Assembly: GCF_900184245.1 (NCBI RefSeq) | Contig: NZ_FXXB01000008.1 | Location: forward strand, 248,001 to 312,000 | DNA: 64,000 nucleotides | DNA from: Brachybacterium massiliense | GTDB taxonomy: Bacteria > Actinomycetota > Actinomycetes > Actinomycetales > Dermabacteraceae | Direction of reading: 5' to 3' | Part shown: piece by piece, positions 50,433 through 59,546 of the stretch | How the letters are laid out: each line of letters opens with the position of its first letter | Numbering within the stretch: position 1 is the stretch's first letter | Notes under the pieces: generated by a model | Told to the model about the DNA's origin: nothing | Databases searched by the model: none | Seen by the model: the letters and a program-made list of their open reading frames with translations, nothing else | Position numbers and translations under genes: made by a program

Positions 50433-53366
50433 TCATCGATCGATCTCCTGGGCCACCAGTCCCCGTCGCACGGCCCGGATCGCCTCGCGGGCGACGGCGC
50501 CGAGCTGCTCGTCGGCGGTGAGCTGATCGAGCAGGTCGATCACCTGTCGGCAGTGGCGCACGAAGTCTCCGGGCGGCAGATCGTTGCCCTCGAGCGCGGC
50601 CGCGAGATGCATCCCCTGCGCCCAGCGGTGCACGATCGCTGCGATCGCCGGGTCCGGTGCGCTGGTGGGCGTGATCCGGTGACGCGTCTCGGCCGCCTGG
50701 AGCCGTGCGGCGACACGGCTGGAGGCCTCGAGCGCGGTGATCACGGCGGGCTCGGGGATCAGCTCGGGCGCGCGGTCGTCCCGTCGGGTCTCGTGGACGC
50801 AGGCGGAGACCACCGCGGCGAGACCGGCCGGGGTGAGGTCGCTCCAGGCGCCGTGCTCGAGGCATTCGGCGATCAGCAGGTCGCGATCGCTGAACAGGCG
50901 CCGCAGGCGCAGACCGCTCGCGGTGGGGCGCAGCTCCTCCGTCTCGGGGTCCTCGCCCGGGGCCGGGTCGATGCGCTCGAGGTAGCCGAGCTCGAGCAGC
51001 AGGTCGGTGAGGTGCTCGAACTGGCGGGCGAGCGAGCTGGTGCGTCCGCGGATGCGTCGGTGGACGCCCTCGAGCTCCGACTGGGCCTTGCGCCAGCGTC
51101 CCACCCAGCGCAGATGAGACTCGAGGTCCGGGCAGTCGGCGCAGGGGTGCGCCCTCAGCTGCTCGCGCAGCGCGATCAGCTGCTCATCGGTCGCGGCGGT
51201 GGAGGGGGTGCGTCCGGCGCGGCGGCGCACCTCGCGGCGGGCGTCGTCGTCCTGCCCGGACAGCCGCTCGCGCAGGGCCGCGGCGGTGTCCTTGCGCACC
51301 TTGCCGCTGCCGAGGGCGTCCTGCCGAGGCAGCCGCATCGTGTCGATCACGGCAGGCGGTGAGGGGACGTCCCCGGGGCGGAGGCTGCGTCGCCTGCCCT
51401 CGGTGTCCAGCAGATCGATCTGGGGCCCGCCGAGCACGGCCCGGTCCACCTCCAGCACCACCGCGTAGCCGCGGCGCTTGCCGCCGGGCAGGGCGATCAC
51501 CTCTCCGCGGCGAAGATCGCCGAGCACGCTGCGGGTGCGGTCACGATCCGCGGAGGCCCGGGCTCGGGCGAGGGTCTTCTCCCGCTCGGTGATCTGCTGC
51601 TGGATCTGCGCGTACTCGAGCAGGTCGCCCTGCTCGCAGGTGACCGCGTCGCGGTAGGAGGCGGCGGTGTCCTCGACCTCGCGGGCGCGGCGGGCGAGGC
51701 CCACCACCGAACGGTCCGCCTGGAACTGCGCGAAACTGGTCTCGAGGGTCTCGCGGGCGCGGGCCAGGTCGAAGCGGTCCAGCAGGTTCACGGCCATGTT
51801 CGGGGTGGGGCGGAAGGCCGAGCGCAGCGGATAGGTGCGCTTGGAGGCGAGGGCGGCCACGGCCGGTGCGTCGAAACGGGGACCGCCCACCACGACCGCA
51901 TGCCCCTCGGTGTCGATGCCGCGGCGCCCTGCACGGCCGGTGAGCTGGGTGAACTCCCCCGGCGTGAGATCCGCGTGCTCGACCCCGTTGAACTTCACCA
52001 GCTTCTCGAGCACCACGGTGCGGGCAGGCATGTTGATGCCCAGCGCGAGGGTCTCGGTCGCGAAGACCACCTTCAGCAGTCCGCGTGCGAAGAGCCGCTC
52101 GACCACGGACTTCAGCAGCGGCAGCATCCCGGCGTGGTGCGCGCAGTAGCCGTCCAGCACGGCCCGCCGGAACGCGGGCAGGCCCAGCACTTCCTCGTCC
52201 TCGACCCCGATGCCGGCCAGCTCCTCGTCGAGCACGGCGCGGATCTCGCGCCGCGCGGCGTCATCGGTCAGGCGCAGCCGGGCGCGGGCGCACTGCTGGA
52301 CCGCGCCCTCGCAACCCGCCCGGGAGAAGATGAACATGATCGCGGGCAGCAGAGCGGCGTCGTCGAGCAGCTCCACCACCTCGGGCCGACGTACGGGCCG
52401 CAGCGCACCGCCAGCGCCCCGGCCGCCGTGGTGGCGGGCGAGACCGGGCTCGTCATGCCCTCCCCCGCGTCCCTTGCGCTTGTGCGGGGGCCTGTGCTGG
52501 CCGGAGCCGCGGGGGCGGTGGCGGCCGCTGGTGCCCCGTCGGCCGCGGTAGCCCTTGCCGCGCGGCCCGCCCGAGCGCTCGTCCACCGGGAGCGAGAAGG
52601 AGGTGATCCGCTCGATCGCGGGGTTCACGAGCCGGTCGCCGCGGGCGCCAGGACCGTGGGAGACCACCGCCTCGCCCTCGGCGTCGACGAACAGGTCCAG
52701 CAGCTCGTCCCCGACGATCACGTGCTGCCACAGCGGCACCGGACGAGTCTCGGAGACGATGATCTCCGTGCTCCCGCGCACCTCCTGCAGCCAGGCGCCG
52801 AACTCCTCCGCGTTGGAGACGGTCGCGGACAGCGAGACCAGCTGCACCGAGCGGTCCAGGTGGATGATCACCTCTTCCCACACCGGCCCGCGCAGTCGAT
52901 CCGCGAGGTAGTGGACCTCGTCCATCACCACGAAGCCGAGCCCCTGGAGGAGGTCGGAGTCCGCATACAGCATGTTGCGCAGCACCTCGGTGGTCATCAC
53001 GACCACCTCGGCGTCGGGCCGGATCGAGGTGTCCCCGGTCAGCAGGCCCACCTTCTCGGGGCCCAGCCAGTCCACCAGCTCACCGAACTTCTGATTAGAC
53101 AGCGCCTTGATCGGGGCGGTGTAGAAGACCTTGTGGCCGCGCGAGAGCGCGAGGTGGACGGCGAACTCCCCCACCACGGTCTTGCCGGCCCCGGTGGGGG
53201 CGGCGACCAGCACGGAGCTGCCGCGTTCGAGGGCGCGGCCTCCCTCGAGCTGGAAGTCGTCGAGCTCGAAGGGGTAGCGGTCGGTGAAGGCGGTCAGCTC
53301 TGCAGAGGACTGCTCCTGCCGCTGCTCGGTGCGGAAGCGGGCATAGCGATCGGCGGGTGAGGTCAC
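50433..53366 (-). CDS. helY: HelY, Ski2/Mtr4-like DEAD/DEAH RNA helicase
   Basis: A 977-residue superfamily 2 helicase. Walker A is VLVAAPTGAGKTVVGEFAVH, motif Ia YTAPIKALSNQKFGEL, DEVH box GFVVMDEVHYLADRLRGPVW, motif III VSLSATVSNAEEFG, motif VI TQLTGRAGRRGIDTEGHAVV. Between the RecA domains is an insert rich in Arg, Gly, His and Lys (encoded near 52400-52580), RGG-like and likely RNA-binding. The C-terminal Ski2-type arch and DSHCT-like helical domain are present. GTG 53366 overlaps the DAG kinase stop. HelY with tatC, tatA and pafBC is a conserved actinobacterial cluster. Confidence 0.95.
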   Translation of the reverse strand: MTSPADRYARFRTEQRQEQSSAELTAFTDRYPFELDDFQLEGGRALERGSSVLVAAPTGAGKTVVGEFAVHLALSRGHKVFYTAPIKALSNQKFGELVDWLGPEKVGLLTGDTSIRPDAEVVVMTTEVLRNMLYADSDLLQGLGFVVMDEVHYLADRLRGPVWEEVIIHLDRSVQLVSLSATVSNAEEFGAWLQEVRGSTEIIVSETRPVPLWQHVIVGDELLDLFVDAEGEAVVSHGPGARGDRLVNPAIERITSFSLPVDERSGGPRGKGYRGRRGTSGRHRPRGSGQHRPPHKRKGRGGGHDEPGLARHHGGRGAGGALRPVRRPEVVELLDDAALLPAIMFIFSRAGCEGAVQQCARARLRLTDDAARREIRAVLDEELAGIGVEDEEVLGLPAFRRAVLDGYCAHHAGMLPLLKSVVERLFARGLLKVVFATETLALGINMPARTVVLEKLVKFNGVEHADLTPGEFTQLTGRAGRRGIDTEGHAVVVGGPRFDAPAVAALASKRTYPLRSAFRPTPNMAVNLLDRFDLARARETLETSFAQFQADRSVVGLARRAREVEDTAASYRDAVTCEQGDLLEYAQIQQQITEREKTLARARASADRDRTRSVLGDLRRGEVIALPGGKRRGYAVVLEVDRAVLGGPQIDLLDTEGRRRSLRPGDVPSPPAVIDTMRLPRQDALGSGKVRKDTAAALRERLSGQDDDARREVRRRAGRTPSTAATDEQLIALREQLRAHPCADCPDLESHLRWVGRWRKAQSELEGVHRRIRGRTSSLARQFEHLTDLLLELGYLERIDPAPGEDPETEELRPTASGLRLRRLFSDRDLLIAECLEHGAWSDLTPAGLAAVVSACVHETRRDDRAPELIPEPAVITALEASSRVAARLQAAETRHRITPTSAPDPAIAAIVHRWAQGMHLAAALEGNDLPPGDFVRHCRQVIDLLDQLTADEQLGAVAREAIRAVRRGLVAQEIDR

Positions 53367-54328
53367 TGCGCTCCTCGGTCGGGGTGCCCGCCGCCGGTCC
53401 CGGAAGGAAGGTCCGCCAGCAGGCGGACAGCGCCGGGGAGCACCCGGGCGGTCAGGGGCAGCTCGGTGCGGGGCTCCCCATCAGCGTAGGCGCGCACCGA
53501 GCGTCCGTGCCGCAGGCCCACCCTGATCTCGCGCACGGGACGGATGTCCACGGCGTCGAGCGAGGTGTGGGTGCCCTTGTAGACACGGGGGAAGACGCGC
53601 AGAAGCTGGGCGCGGCCGATGCCGGAGACGGTGACCAGCTCGAGCATCCCGTCGTCGATGCGGGCCTCGGGCGCGATCCTCATCCCGCCGCCGAAGATGC
53701 CTGAGCTGCACAGGGTCAGGATCGTGGCGTCCACCTCGATCCGCTCACCGCCGTCGATCTCGAGCCAGAACGGCAACGGGGCGAAGGAGCGCAGCTCGCG
53801 CATCGTCGCGGCGGTATACCGGATCGTGTGCCCGGCGCTGGAGCCGTTGGCGCGGGCGTTGACCAGCGCGTCGAAACCGAGGTTGACGTTGCCGAGCGCG
53901 AGCGAGCGGTGCGGCAGCGCATGCTCCCCCGTCGCGAGGATCTCGATCGCATCGATCGTGACCACGGGCCGCGAGAGCGCGTGCAACAGGGCACGGGTGG
54001 ACTGCTCGGGGTCGTTGACGGTCAGCCCCAGGGCGCGGGCGAAGTCATTGCCGCTGCCGGCGGGGACGATGCCGAGCCGCACCGGGGAGCCGGCCACGAT
54101 CTCCGCGCCGAGCGAGACGGTGCCGTCTCCGCCCACCACCACGAGCGCGGTGAGCGAGTCGCGGATCTCCTGGGCCCGGGCGCGGGCGACATGGGCGGAG
54201 GGCCCGGAGAGGTCCACCACCGAGATGCCCGCCAGGCGCAGCAGGTGGCCCACCTGCCGCCCCACCCGATGCGCGGTGCCCTGGGCCGCGGTCGGGTTCG
54301 AGAGCAGGCCCACGCGGAGCCTGCTCAC
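53363..54328 (-). CDS. Diacylglycerol/lipid kinase family protein
   Basis: A 321-residue DAGK-catalytic protein. The nucleotide motif TALVVVGGDGTVSLGAEIVA with GGDGT, and LGIVPAGSGNDFARALGL, are diagnostic. The C-terminal beta-sandwich carries SSGIFGGGMRIAPEARIDDG and RSVRAYADGEPR. No transmembrane helix. GTG 54328 overlaps the tatC stop. Substrate may be diacylglycerol, undecaprenol, or a sphingoid-type lipid; not decidable here. Confidence 0.92.
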   Translation of the reverse strand: MSRLRVGLLSNPTAAQGTAHRVGRQVGHLLRLAGISVVDLSGPSAHVARARAQEIRDSLTALVVVGGDGTVSLGAEIVAGSPVRLGIVPAGSGNDFARALGLTVNDPEQSTRALLHALSRPVVTIDAIEILATGEHALPHRSLALGNVNLGFDALVNARANGSSAGHTIRYTAATMRELRSFAPLPFWLEIDGGERIEVDATILTLCSSGIFGGGMRIAPEARIDDGMLELVTVSGIGRAQLLRVFPRVYKGTHTSLDAVDIRPVREIRVGLRHGRSVRAYADGEPRTELPLTARVLPGAVRLLADLPSGTGGGHPDRGAQ

Positions 54329-55233
54329 CGCCGGTCCTCGTCGGCGTCGTCCAGGCTGGACGGGCCGTCGATCTTCTCCACCTCGTCGTCGATGCTGCTG
54401 GCCTCGTCATCGGCGAGGTCGTCGTCGCCGCTGCGGGCCTGGCGCCTGTCATGGATCAGAGCGATGACGATCGCGCCGAAGAAGAGGCTCGCGATCGCGG
54501 CCGACATCGCGATCAGGGTGACCGGCTCCGGGGTGGGCACCATCACCGCGGTGAAGGCGAAGCTGAGGAACACGATCCAGCGCCATGCCTTGAGCATCGC
54601 CCTGCCACTGACCAGTCCCATGAAGTTCAGCAGCACCATCACCACCGGGATCACGAAGGCGATGCCGAAGGCGAGCATCGTTTTGATCAGCAGTGCGAGG
54701 TACTGGTCGTAGGGGATGATCTGGGAGGTGGACCCCTCCGTCGGGGTGAAGCTCATCAGCACCGGGACCAGCTGGTTCACGGCCCAGTAGCCGGCGATGC
54801 AGCCGAGGAAGAACAGCGGGATCGCGCTGCCGAAGAAGCCGATCGCGTACTTGCGCTCGTTCTTGTGCAGCCCCGGCATCACGAACAGCCAGATCTGCGC
54901 GATGATCATCGGCGAGGACAGGATCAGCCCGATGTACGCGGCCATCTGGAGCTTGACGTTCAGCCCCTGACCCACACCCTGGAAGTTGATCAGCGCCTGG
55001 AGGTCGCTGTCCTCGCCCGCGGCCTCGATCGGCGCCTTCACCGCGTCGAAGACCCACGGGAACAGGAACCAGCCGAGAATCGAGAGCAGCAGCACGGAGA
55101 TCGCACAGATCATCAGCCGGTTGCGCAGCTCGACGAGATGCTCCCCGAGCGCCATCCGGCCCTCGGGGTCCTTCTTCGGCTTCTTCACGGGCCGGGTCCG
55201 AGCCTCGTCCCGCCCCTGTGTATCACTCGCCAC
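54325..55233 (-). CDS. tatC: Sec-independent protein translocase TatC
   Basis: A 302-residue TatC with six helices. The N-terminal motif MALGEHLVELRNRLMICAIS and the FVMPGLHKNERKYAIGF loop are characteristic, with further conserved residues in IPVVMVLLNFMGLVSGRAML. The C-terminus carries a ~35-residue acidic tail (DDDLADDEASSIDDEVEK). The start is GTG 55233. Together with tatA 83 nt upstream it forms the twin-arginine export system that could secrete the GH25 lysozyme in this window. Confidence 0.96.
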   Translation of the reverse strand: MASDTQGRDEARTRPVKKPKKDPEGRMALGEHLVELRNRLMICAISVLLLSILGWFLFPWVFDAVKAPIEAAGEDSDLQALINFQGVGQGLNVKLQMAAYIGLILSSPMIIAQIWLFVMPGLHKNERKYAIGFFGSAIPLFFLGCIAGYWAVNQLVPVLMSFTPTEGSTSQIIPYDQYLALLIKTMLAFGIAFVIPVVMVLLNFMGLVSGRAMLKAWRWIVFLSFAFTAVMVPTPEPVTLIAMSAAIASLFFGAIVIALIHDRRQARSGDDDLADDEASSIDDEVEKIDGPSSLDDADEDRR

Positions 55234-55316
55234 GGATCTGCTTCCTCCCAGCGCTCCGGGTCCGGACAGTCGCCTGCCCGGACCCGCTGTCGACGACGCG
55301 TTCTGCGTCGAGATGC

Positions 55317-55649
55317 TCAGTCGCGACGGTAGGAGTCGTCGTCCTCGCGGGCGCGGACCGGCTCGCGGTCGCGGTCGGCGTCATCGCGGGGGTCGTACTC
55401 GCGGTCGTCGCGGGCACGGCGGTCGTCGGCGCGGTCATCGCGCTGACGCGAGGAGCGTGCGGGACGGTCATCGTCCTCGTCCTCGTCGGAGCCCTTCTCG
55501 TCGCCGCGGAGCTCCTCGACCTCGCTCTTGAAGATGCGCATCGACTTGCCCATGTTGCGGGCCAGGCCCGGGAGCTTGTTGGCCCCGAACAGGAGGATCA
55601 CGAGCACGATCAGCAGCACGATCGCCCAGGGGTTGCGGAAGAAGTTCAT
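55317..55649 (-). CDS. tatA: Sec-independent protein translocase TatA
   Basis: A 110-residue TatA. One N-terminal helix (NPWAIVLLIVLVILLFGANK), then the hinge LPGLARNMGKSMRIFKSEVE and an amphipathic helix, are canonical, including the FG and LP residues. The last ~55 residues are almost entirely Arg and Asp, an unusually long charged tail. ATG 55649 is chosen for the family N-terminus, with AAAGGGA upstream. It forms the translocation pore with TatC. Confidence 0.95.
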   Translation of the reverse strand: MNFFRNPWAIVLLIVLVILLFGANKLPGLARNMGKSMRIFKSEVEELRGDEKGSDEDEDDDRPARSSRQRDDRADDRRARDDREYDPRDDADRDREPVRAREDDDSYRRD

Positions 55650-55781
55650 GGAAGTCCCTTTCAACAGCGCCACGAGACAGCGCGGGCGCACCTATCATCC
55701 CACAGCGGACTGGGCGCCGGACGGGTCACCACGATGGTGACTCGGCCCACCGCACGGCGGGTCGTCCCAGGGTAGCGGCTC

Positions 55782-57785
55782 TCAGCGGGTGTGACGTGCC
55801 ACCGCGTCGCGCGCCACGGTCACGATCGTGTCTCTGAGAGCATGCGGGGCGAGCACCTGGGCGGCGCCCGCGGATTCGAGCACCGCGTCCACCAGTGGTG
55901 CCAGCAGCGGAGAGTCCAGGCGCGCGTAGGTGGTGTCGTCCTCGCCGTCACGCAGCGAGGCCGCCCCGAAGGACTCGGCGATCCAGTGTCCGGCCGGGCC
56001 CAGCCGCAGCCAGACCTCGCCGTCGACCCTCCCGGCGAGGACGGCTCCTGCGTCGCCGTCGGCGCGGCTCATCTCCGTGCCCTCCGCCGGCAGCTCGACG
56101 ATGCGGTCCAGGCGGAACACGCGCTGGGCACCGGCCAGCTCGCAGTCCGCCACCAGGTAGGAGCGCGCCCCGTCGGTCTCGATCCGCAGCGGGCGGATCC
56201 GGCGCACGCTCGTGCCGGGCCGGTCGGCGGAGGAGTACCGGATGGTCAGTCGGGAGGCGTCGGTGCCATCCCCGGTATGGAGGGGTGCGTGGAGGGCGGA
56301 GTGGACGGCGGCGAGCACCGCCTCGGCACGATCCGCCGTGCGGGCAGCCATCTCGTCGGTGGAGATCGCCTCGGCGATCTCGGCGCGGGTGGGCACCGGC
56401 GCCTGGCCCTCGGCCGTCCCGTGCATACCGGCCAGGAGCTTCTCGCGCGACGAGGCGACGATCTTCTCGGTCTCGCCCGCGACGGGCTCGAGCGCGGCCA
56501 GTCCCGCCAGCAGGGCGGTGATCTCCACGGCGCTGAGGGTGAGGGCGCGGCGCAGCGGTTCGGCGTTGCGCACCCGCACCGTGCCGTGCTCCCACTCCGC
56601 CTCGATCAGGTCCTCCCAGCCCGCGCCCATGTCGCCGCAGACGAAGAGCACCTCGAGATCGGTGACCAGCTGCTTCTCGCTGATGTCCAGGGCCTCGGCG
56701 AGCTCGGCCAGATCGGCCTCGCCGCGGCTCATCACGTAGGAGGCGGCGGAGATCATCCGGGAGAGGTGATCGCCGCTCTGCGGGGTCAGCCGGATACGGG
56801 GCACGGGACGGTCCGCGGCGCGCTCGAGCTCCGTGAGGTCCGCCTCCCCCTCATGCAGGCCGGCGATGGTCTCGAGGACCTGCTCGAGCTCCTCGCGCCA
56901 GGCGGCCGGCTCGAGCAGCTCGACCCAGCGCACATCCGCGAGCAGCAGGCGGCGCGCGGCAGGTCGCGGCAGGCTCGGCAGGGTGAGCTGCTCGGCCTCG
57001 AGCGAGGCGCCGGCGCGATCGCGCAGGGACAGCGCCTTGAAGGGGGCCGCTCGCAGTGTCGCCGCGGCCCGGTCGTCGCTGTCGAGCATGCGCCCGAGCA
57101 CGTCGGAGAGCTCGGTGTCCTCGGGGCGTGCCTGCTGGGCGGCGGACCCTTCGGCGGGGAAGGACTCGATGCGGGAGGCGCGGAAGAGGCGGGGCGCGGA
57201 GCGGTCGCGGTCCCAGCCGTAGACGTACCAGTGCCCGTCATGGACGCCCACCACCCAGGGCTCGACCCGGCGCTCGGCGGGTGCGCCGTGGGTGCCGCGA
57301 TAGGTGAAGCGCACCGAGCGGCCCGCCACCACGGCGTCCAGCAGCGGGGAGAGCACCGGCAGCGACTCGATCGCGCCGCGCGGGGTGCGGCGCAGCAGGT
57401 CCGGATCCGCGTCGTGGCCGAGACTCAGCAGCTTCGAACGCACCCGTCGGGCCGCTCCCCCGGCGGCCGCGGCATCCCAGGCGCGGCTCGCCGCGAGCAG
57501 CACCGTGTACTCCTCCGTCGAGAGGTCCAGCACCGCGCCGCTGGTCGCCGTGTCGATCCGGTAGTAGACGGTGTTCTCGTCGATCACGTCCCGCTCGGTC
57601 GACAGCGGCAGCCCGAGCTCGAGGATCGCCGCCTTGTCGCGCTCGAACATGCGCTCCGCGGCCTGCTCGGACACGGCGCTCGCATAGTCGGGGATGACGG
57701 AGAAGAGCTTGGCGCGGTCGATCCGGCGCCGGGAGCCGATCGTCATGATGACGTTGAGGAGTCTCTCCACATTCTTCGAAGCCAC
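55782..57785 (-). CDS. pafBC: PafBC, fused WYL-domain DNA-damage regulator
   Basis: A 667-residue fusion of PafB and PafC. The first half has an N-terminal winged helix (NVERLLNVIMTIGSRRRIDR) and a WYL domain (RVEPWVVGVHDGHWYVYGWD). The second half repeats this (SRMISAASYVMSRGEADLAE, then IRPLRIETDGARSYLVADCE). Natural PafBC fusions occur in Arthrobacter. PafBC activates most DNA-damage genes independently of LexA in mycobacteria. The GTG start at 57785 has TACTCT 6 nt upstream and no ribosome site, so the mRNA is probably leaderless. Pup-proteasome genes that often sit upstream are absent from the window. Confidence 0.9.
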   Translation of the reverse strand: MASKNVERLLNVIMTIGSRRRIDRAKLFSVIPDYASAVSEQAAERMFERDKAAILELGLPLSTERDVIDENTVYYRIDTATSGAVLDLSTEEYTVLLAASRAWDAAAAGGAARRVRSKLLSLGHDADPDLLRRTPRGAIESLPVLSPLLDAVVAGRSVRFTYRGTHGAPAERRVEPWVVGVHDGHWYVYGWDRDRSAPRLFRASRIESFPAEGSAAQQARPEDTELSDVLGRMLDSDDRAAATLRAAPFKALSLRDRAGASLEAEQLTLPSLPRPAARRLLLADVRWVELLEPAAWREELEQVLETIAGLHEGEADLTELERAADRPVPRIRLTPQSGDHLSRMISAASYVMSRGEADLAELAEALDISEKQLVTDLEVLFVCGDMGAGWEDLIEAEWEHGTVRVRNAEPLRRALTLSAVEITALLAGLAALEPVAGETEKIVASSREKLLAGMHGTAEGQAPVPTRAEIAEAISTDEMAARTADRAEAVLAAVHSALHAPLHTGDGTDASRLTIRYSSADRPGTSVRRIRPLRIETDGARSYLVADCELAGAQRVFRLDRIVELPAEGTEMSRADGDAGAVLAGRVDGEVWLRLGPAGHWIAESFGAASLRDGEDDTTYARLDSPLLAPLVDAVLESAGAAQVLAPHALRDTIVTVARDAVARHTR

Positions 57786-57852
57786 ATGGCCAGAGTAACG
57801 GGCAGGGCTGCCCGAATGGGCCCTTCCGCGCCCGCGGCCCTAGGCTGGACCC
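57786..57852. promoter_or_regulatory. Divergent leaderless promoters for pafBC and the DUF3866 gene
   Basis: Rightward, TAGGCT (57841-57846) lies 6 nt before ATG 57853. Leftward, TACTCT lies 6 nt before GTG 57785. Neither gene has a ribosome-binding site. The two -10 boxes face outward from 67 bp of shared DNA, so both transcripts are probably leaderless. Confidence 0.55.
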
Positions 57853-58968
57853 ATGCTGCGATGGGAACGGGGAACCGTGCGGGAGGCGCTGAGCTCCTGG
57901 CGCGGGGTGGATCGGCTGGAGATCGAGCTCGAGGACGGCGCGGGCACGGTCTCCGCGCTCTCCTACCGGGAGCTGACCGGCCGCCCGGAGCCCGGGGAGC
58001 GGGTGCTGCTGAACACCAACGCTCTGCGCCGTGAGCTGGGCACCGGCGGGGACGCGATGGTGGTCGCACGCCTGGATGCGCTGCCTGAGGCGCAGGAGAT
58101 CGCCGGGCACATGGTCAAGGCGCGCTACACGCCGATGCAGACCATGGTCGATGCGATCGATGACCCGGCCGGGGAGCACTACGAGACGATCCGCGAGGCC
58201 AAGGGGATCGACGGGATGCCGGTGGTGGTCGCCGATCTGCATTCCGCGCTGCCGGCGATCATCGCGGGCATCCGCCGGCAGCGCCGCGGAGCGCGGATCG
58301 CCTATGTGCACACCGACGCCGCCTCGCTCCCGGCCGCCTACTCGCGCAGCGCCGCACGCCTGCGGGAGGCGGACCTGCTCGCCGCCGTGATCAGCTCCGG
58401 GCAGTCCTTCGGCGGGGACCTCGAGGCGGTGACCGTGCACTCCGCACTGCTCGGCGCCAAGCACGTGGTGGGCGCCGACGTCGCGATCGTGATCCAGGGG
58501 CCGGGCAATCTCGGCACCGGCACCGGCTGGGGCTTCTCCGGGGTGCAGGCGGCGGAGGCGATCCATGCCGCCTCCGTGCTGGGCGGCCGTCCCGTCGCGA
58601 CCCTGCGGGTCTCGGGGGCCGACGAGCGCTCGCGCCATCGCGGGCTCTCGCACCACTCCTCGACCACCTACGGGCGGGCGCTGCTGTCACCGGTGCATCT
58701 GCCCGTCCTCCCCCGCAACGACAGTCGTTACAACGCTTTTCATGAGTCAGTGAGGAAACAGGTCAAGTCGACGATCCTCAAGCCGGCGAAGAAGCGCGGC
58801 GTGCTGCACCATCTCATCGAGGTGGACGCGAAGGGCCTGCGGGACGCGCTCGAGGAGATGCCGGTGCGGATGACCACGATGGGACGCACTCTCGCCGAGG
58901 ATCCCGCAGCGTTCCAGTACGCGGCGCTCGCGGGGCGCTGCGCCGCGACGCTCACGCAGCAGTCCTGA
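57853..58968 (+). CDS. DUF3866 family protein
   Basis: A 371-residue protein of the actinobacterial DUF3866 family, opening LRWERGTVREALSSWRGVDR. It has Rossmann-like strands: GMPVVVADLHSALPAIIAGI, ARIAYVHTDAASLPAAYSRS, and a Gly-rich GPGNLGTGTGWGFSGVQAAE. A conserved HRGLSHHSSTTYGRAL follows. No transmembrane helix. The function is unknown, but it is conserved opposite pafBC in actinobacteria. A leaderless start is likely. Its end runs into short degenerate repeats. Confidence 0.87.
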   Translation: MLRWERGTVREALSSWRGVDRLEIELEDGAGTVSALSYRELTGRPEPGERVLLNTNALRRELGTGGDAMVVARLDALPEAQEIAGHMVKARYTPMQTMVDAIDDPAGEHYETIREAKGIDGMPVVVADLHSALPAIIAGIRRQRRGARIAYVHTDAASLPAAYSRSAARLREADLLAAVISSGQSFGGDLEAVTVHSALLGAKHVVGADVAIVIQGPGNLGTGTGWGFSGVQAAEAIHAASVLGGRPVATLRVSGADERSRHRGLSHHSSTTYGRALLSPVHLPVLPRNDSRYNAFHESVRKQVKSTILKPAKKRGVLHHLIEVDAKGLRDALEEMPVRMTTMGRTLAEDPAAFQYAALAGRCAATLTQQS

Positions 58969-58989
58969 GCTCGGCCCCGCCGCAGCGGA

Positions 58990-59056
58990 CCCGGCCACAG
59001 CAGTCCCAGCCACAGCAGTTCTGGGTACAGCAGTCCTGGCCGCAAGCAGTTCCGGG
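58990..59056. repeat. Degenerate ~16-bp tandem repeats after the DUF3866 gene
   Basis: About five imperfect copies of a GCCACAGCAGTYCYGG-like unit follow each other, and the final codons of the DUF3866 gene (CAGCAGTCC) resemble the unit. No stem large enough for a terminator was found in it. Confidence 0.6.
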
Positions 59057-59070
59057 CGCAGCGGTCCCGC

Positions 59071-59544
59071 TCAGGGCCCGTCGGCCGCCTCGCCGCGCTC
59101 GCGCACGAGATCCCGCAGCAGATGGGCCGCGGCGATCGCGCGGTCCCCGTCATAGCGCTGCAGGGCCTGGAGCGGCAGGGTGGAGCCGTCGGCCAGATCC
59201 AGGTGCGCCCACGGGTCACCCATCGGGAAGCTGATCCCGATCACCTCGGCCCACTCCAGGGTGCGGCTGCGCATCAGGTTGCGCACCACGAGCTCGTGCG
59301 GGCGGGCCATCACGGAGACCGAGGCCTGCAGGTGGCAGAAGACCACCACGAGCACCCCGACGCCGAGCAGCGCGATCCGACCGCCCAGCTGGAAGCTGGT
59401 GATCATCACGGCGCCGGCGATCATGCCGGCCATCACCACCGCGCCGCTGAAGTACGCCGCGGCCCGGACCGCGCGGGGGCGCAGCACGATCGTGGCGGGC
59501 TCCTCCCCGGGCCGGTGCTGCGCCGCGGGGGTGCTCATCGCCAT
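59071..59544 (-). CDS. PH-domain membrane protein (bacterial PH family)
   Basis: A 157-residue protein with two adjacent helices (VRAAAYFSGAVVMAGMIAGA; ALLGVGVLVVVFCHLQASVS), then a bacterial PH-like domain with LVVRNLMRSRTLEWAEVIGI and SFPMGDPWAHLDLADGSTLP. It lies 2 nt downstream of hisG on the same strand, an arrangement common in Micrococcales. No enzymatic role is predicted; it may be a membrane-linked scaffold. Confidence 0.82.
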   Translation of the reverse strand: MAMSTPAAQHRPGEEPATIVLRPRAVRAAAYFSGAVVMAGMIAGAVMITSFQLGGRIALLGVGVLVVVFCHLQASVSVMARPHELVVRNLMRSRTLEWAEVIGISFPMGDPWAHLDLADGSTLPLQALQRYDGDRAIAAAHLLRDLVRERGEAADGP

Positions 59545-59546
59545 CC

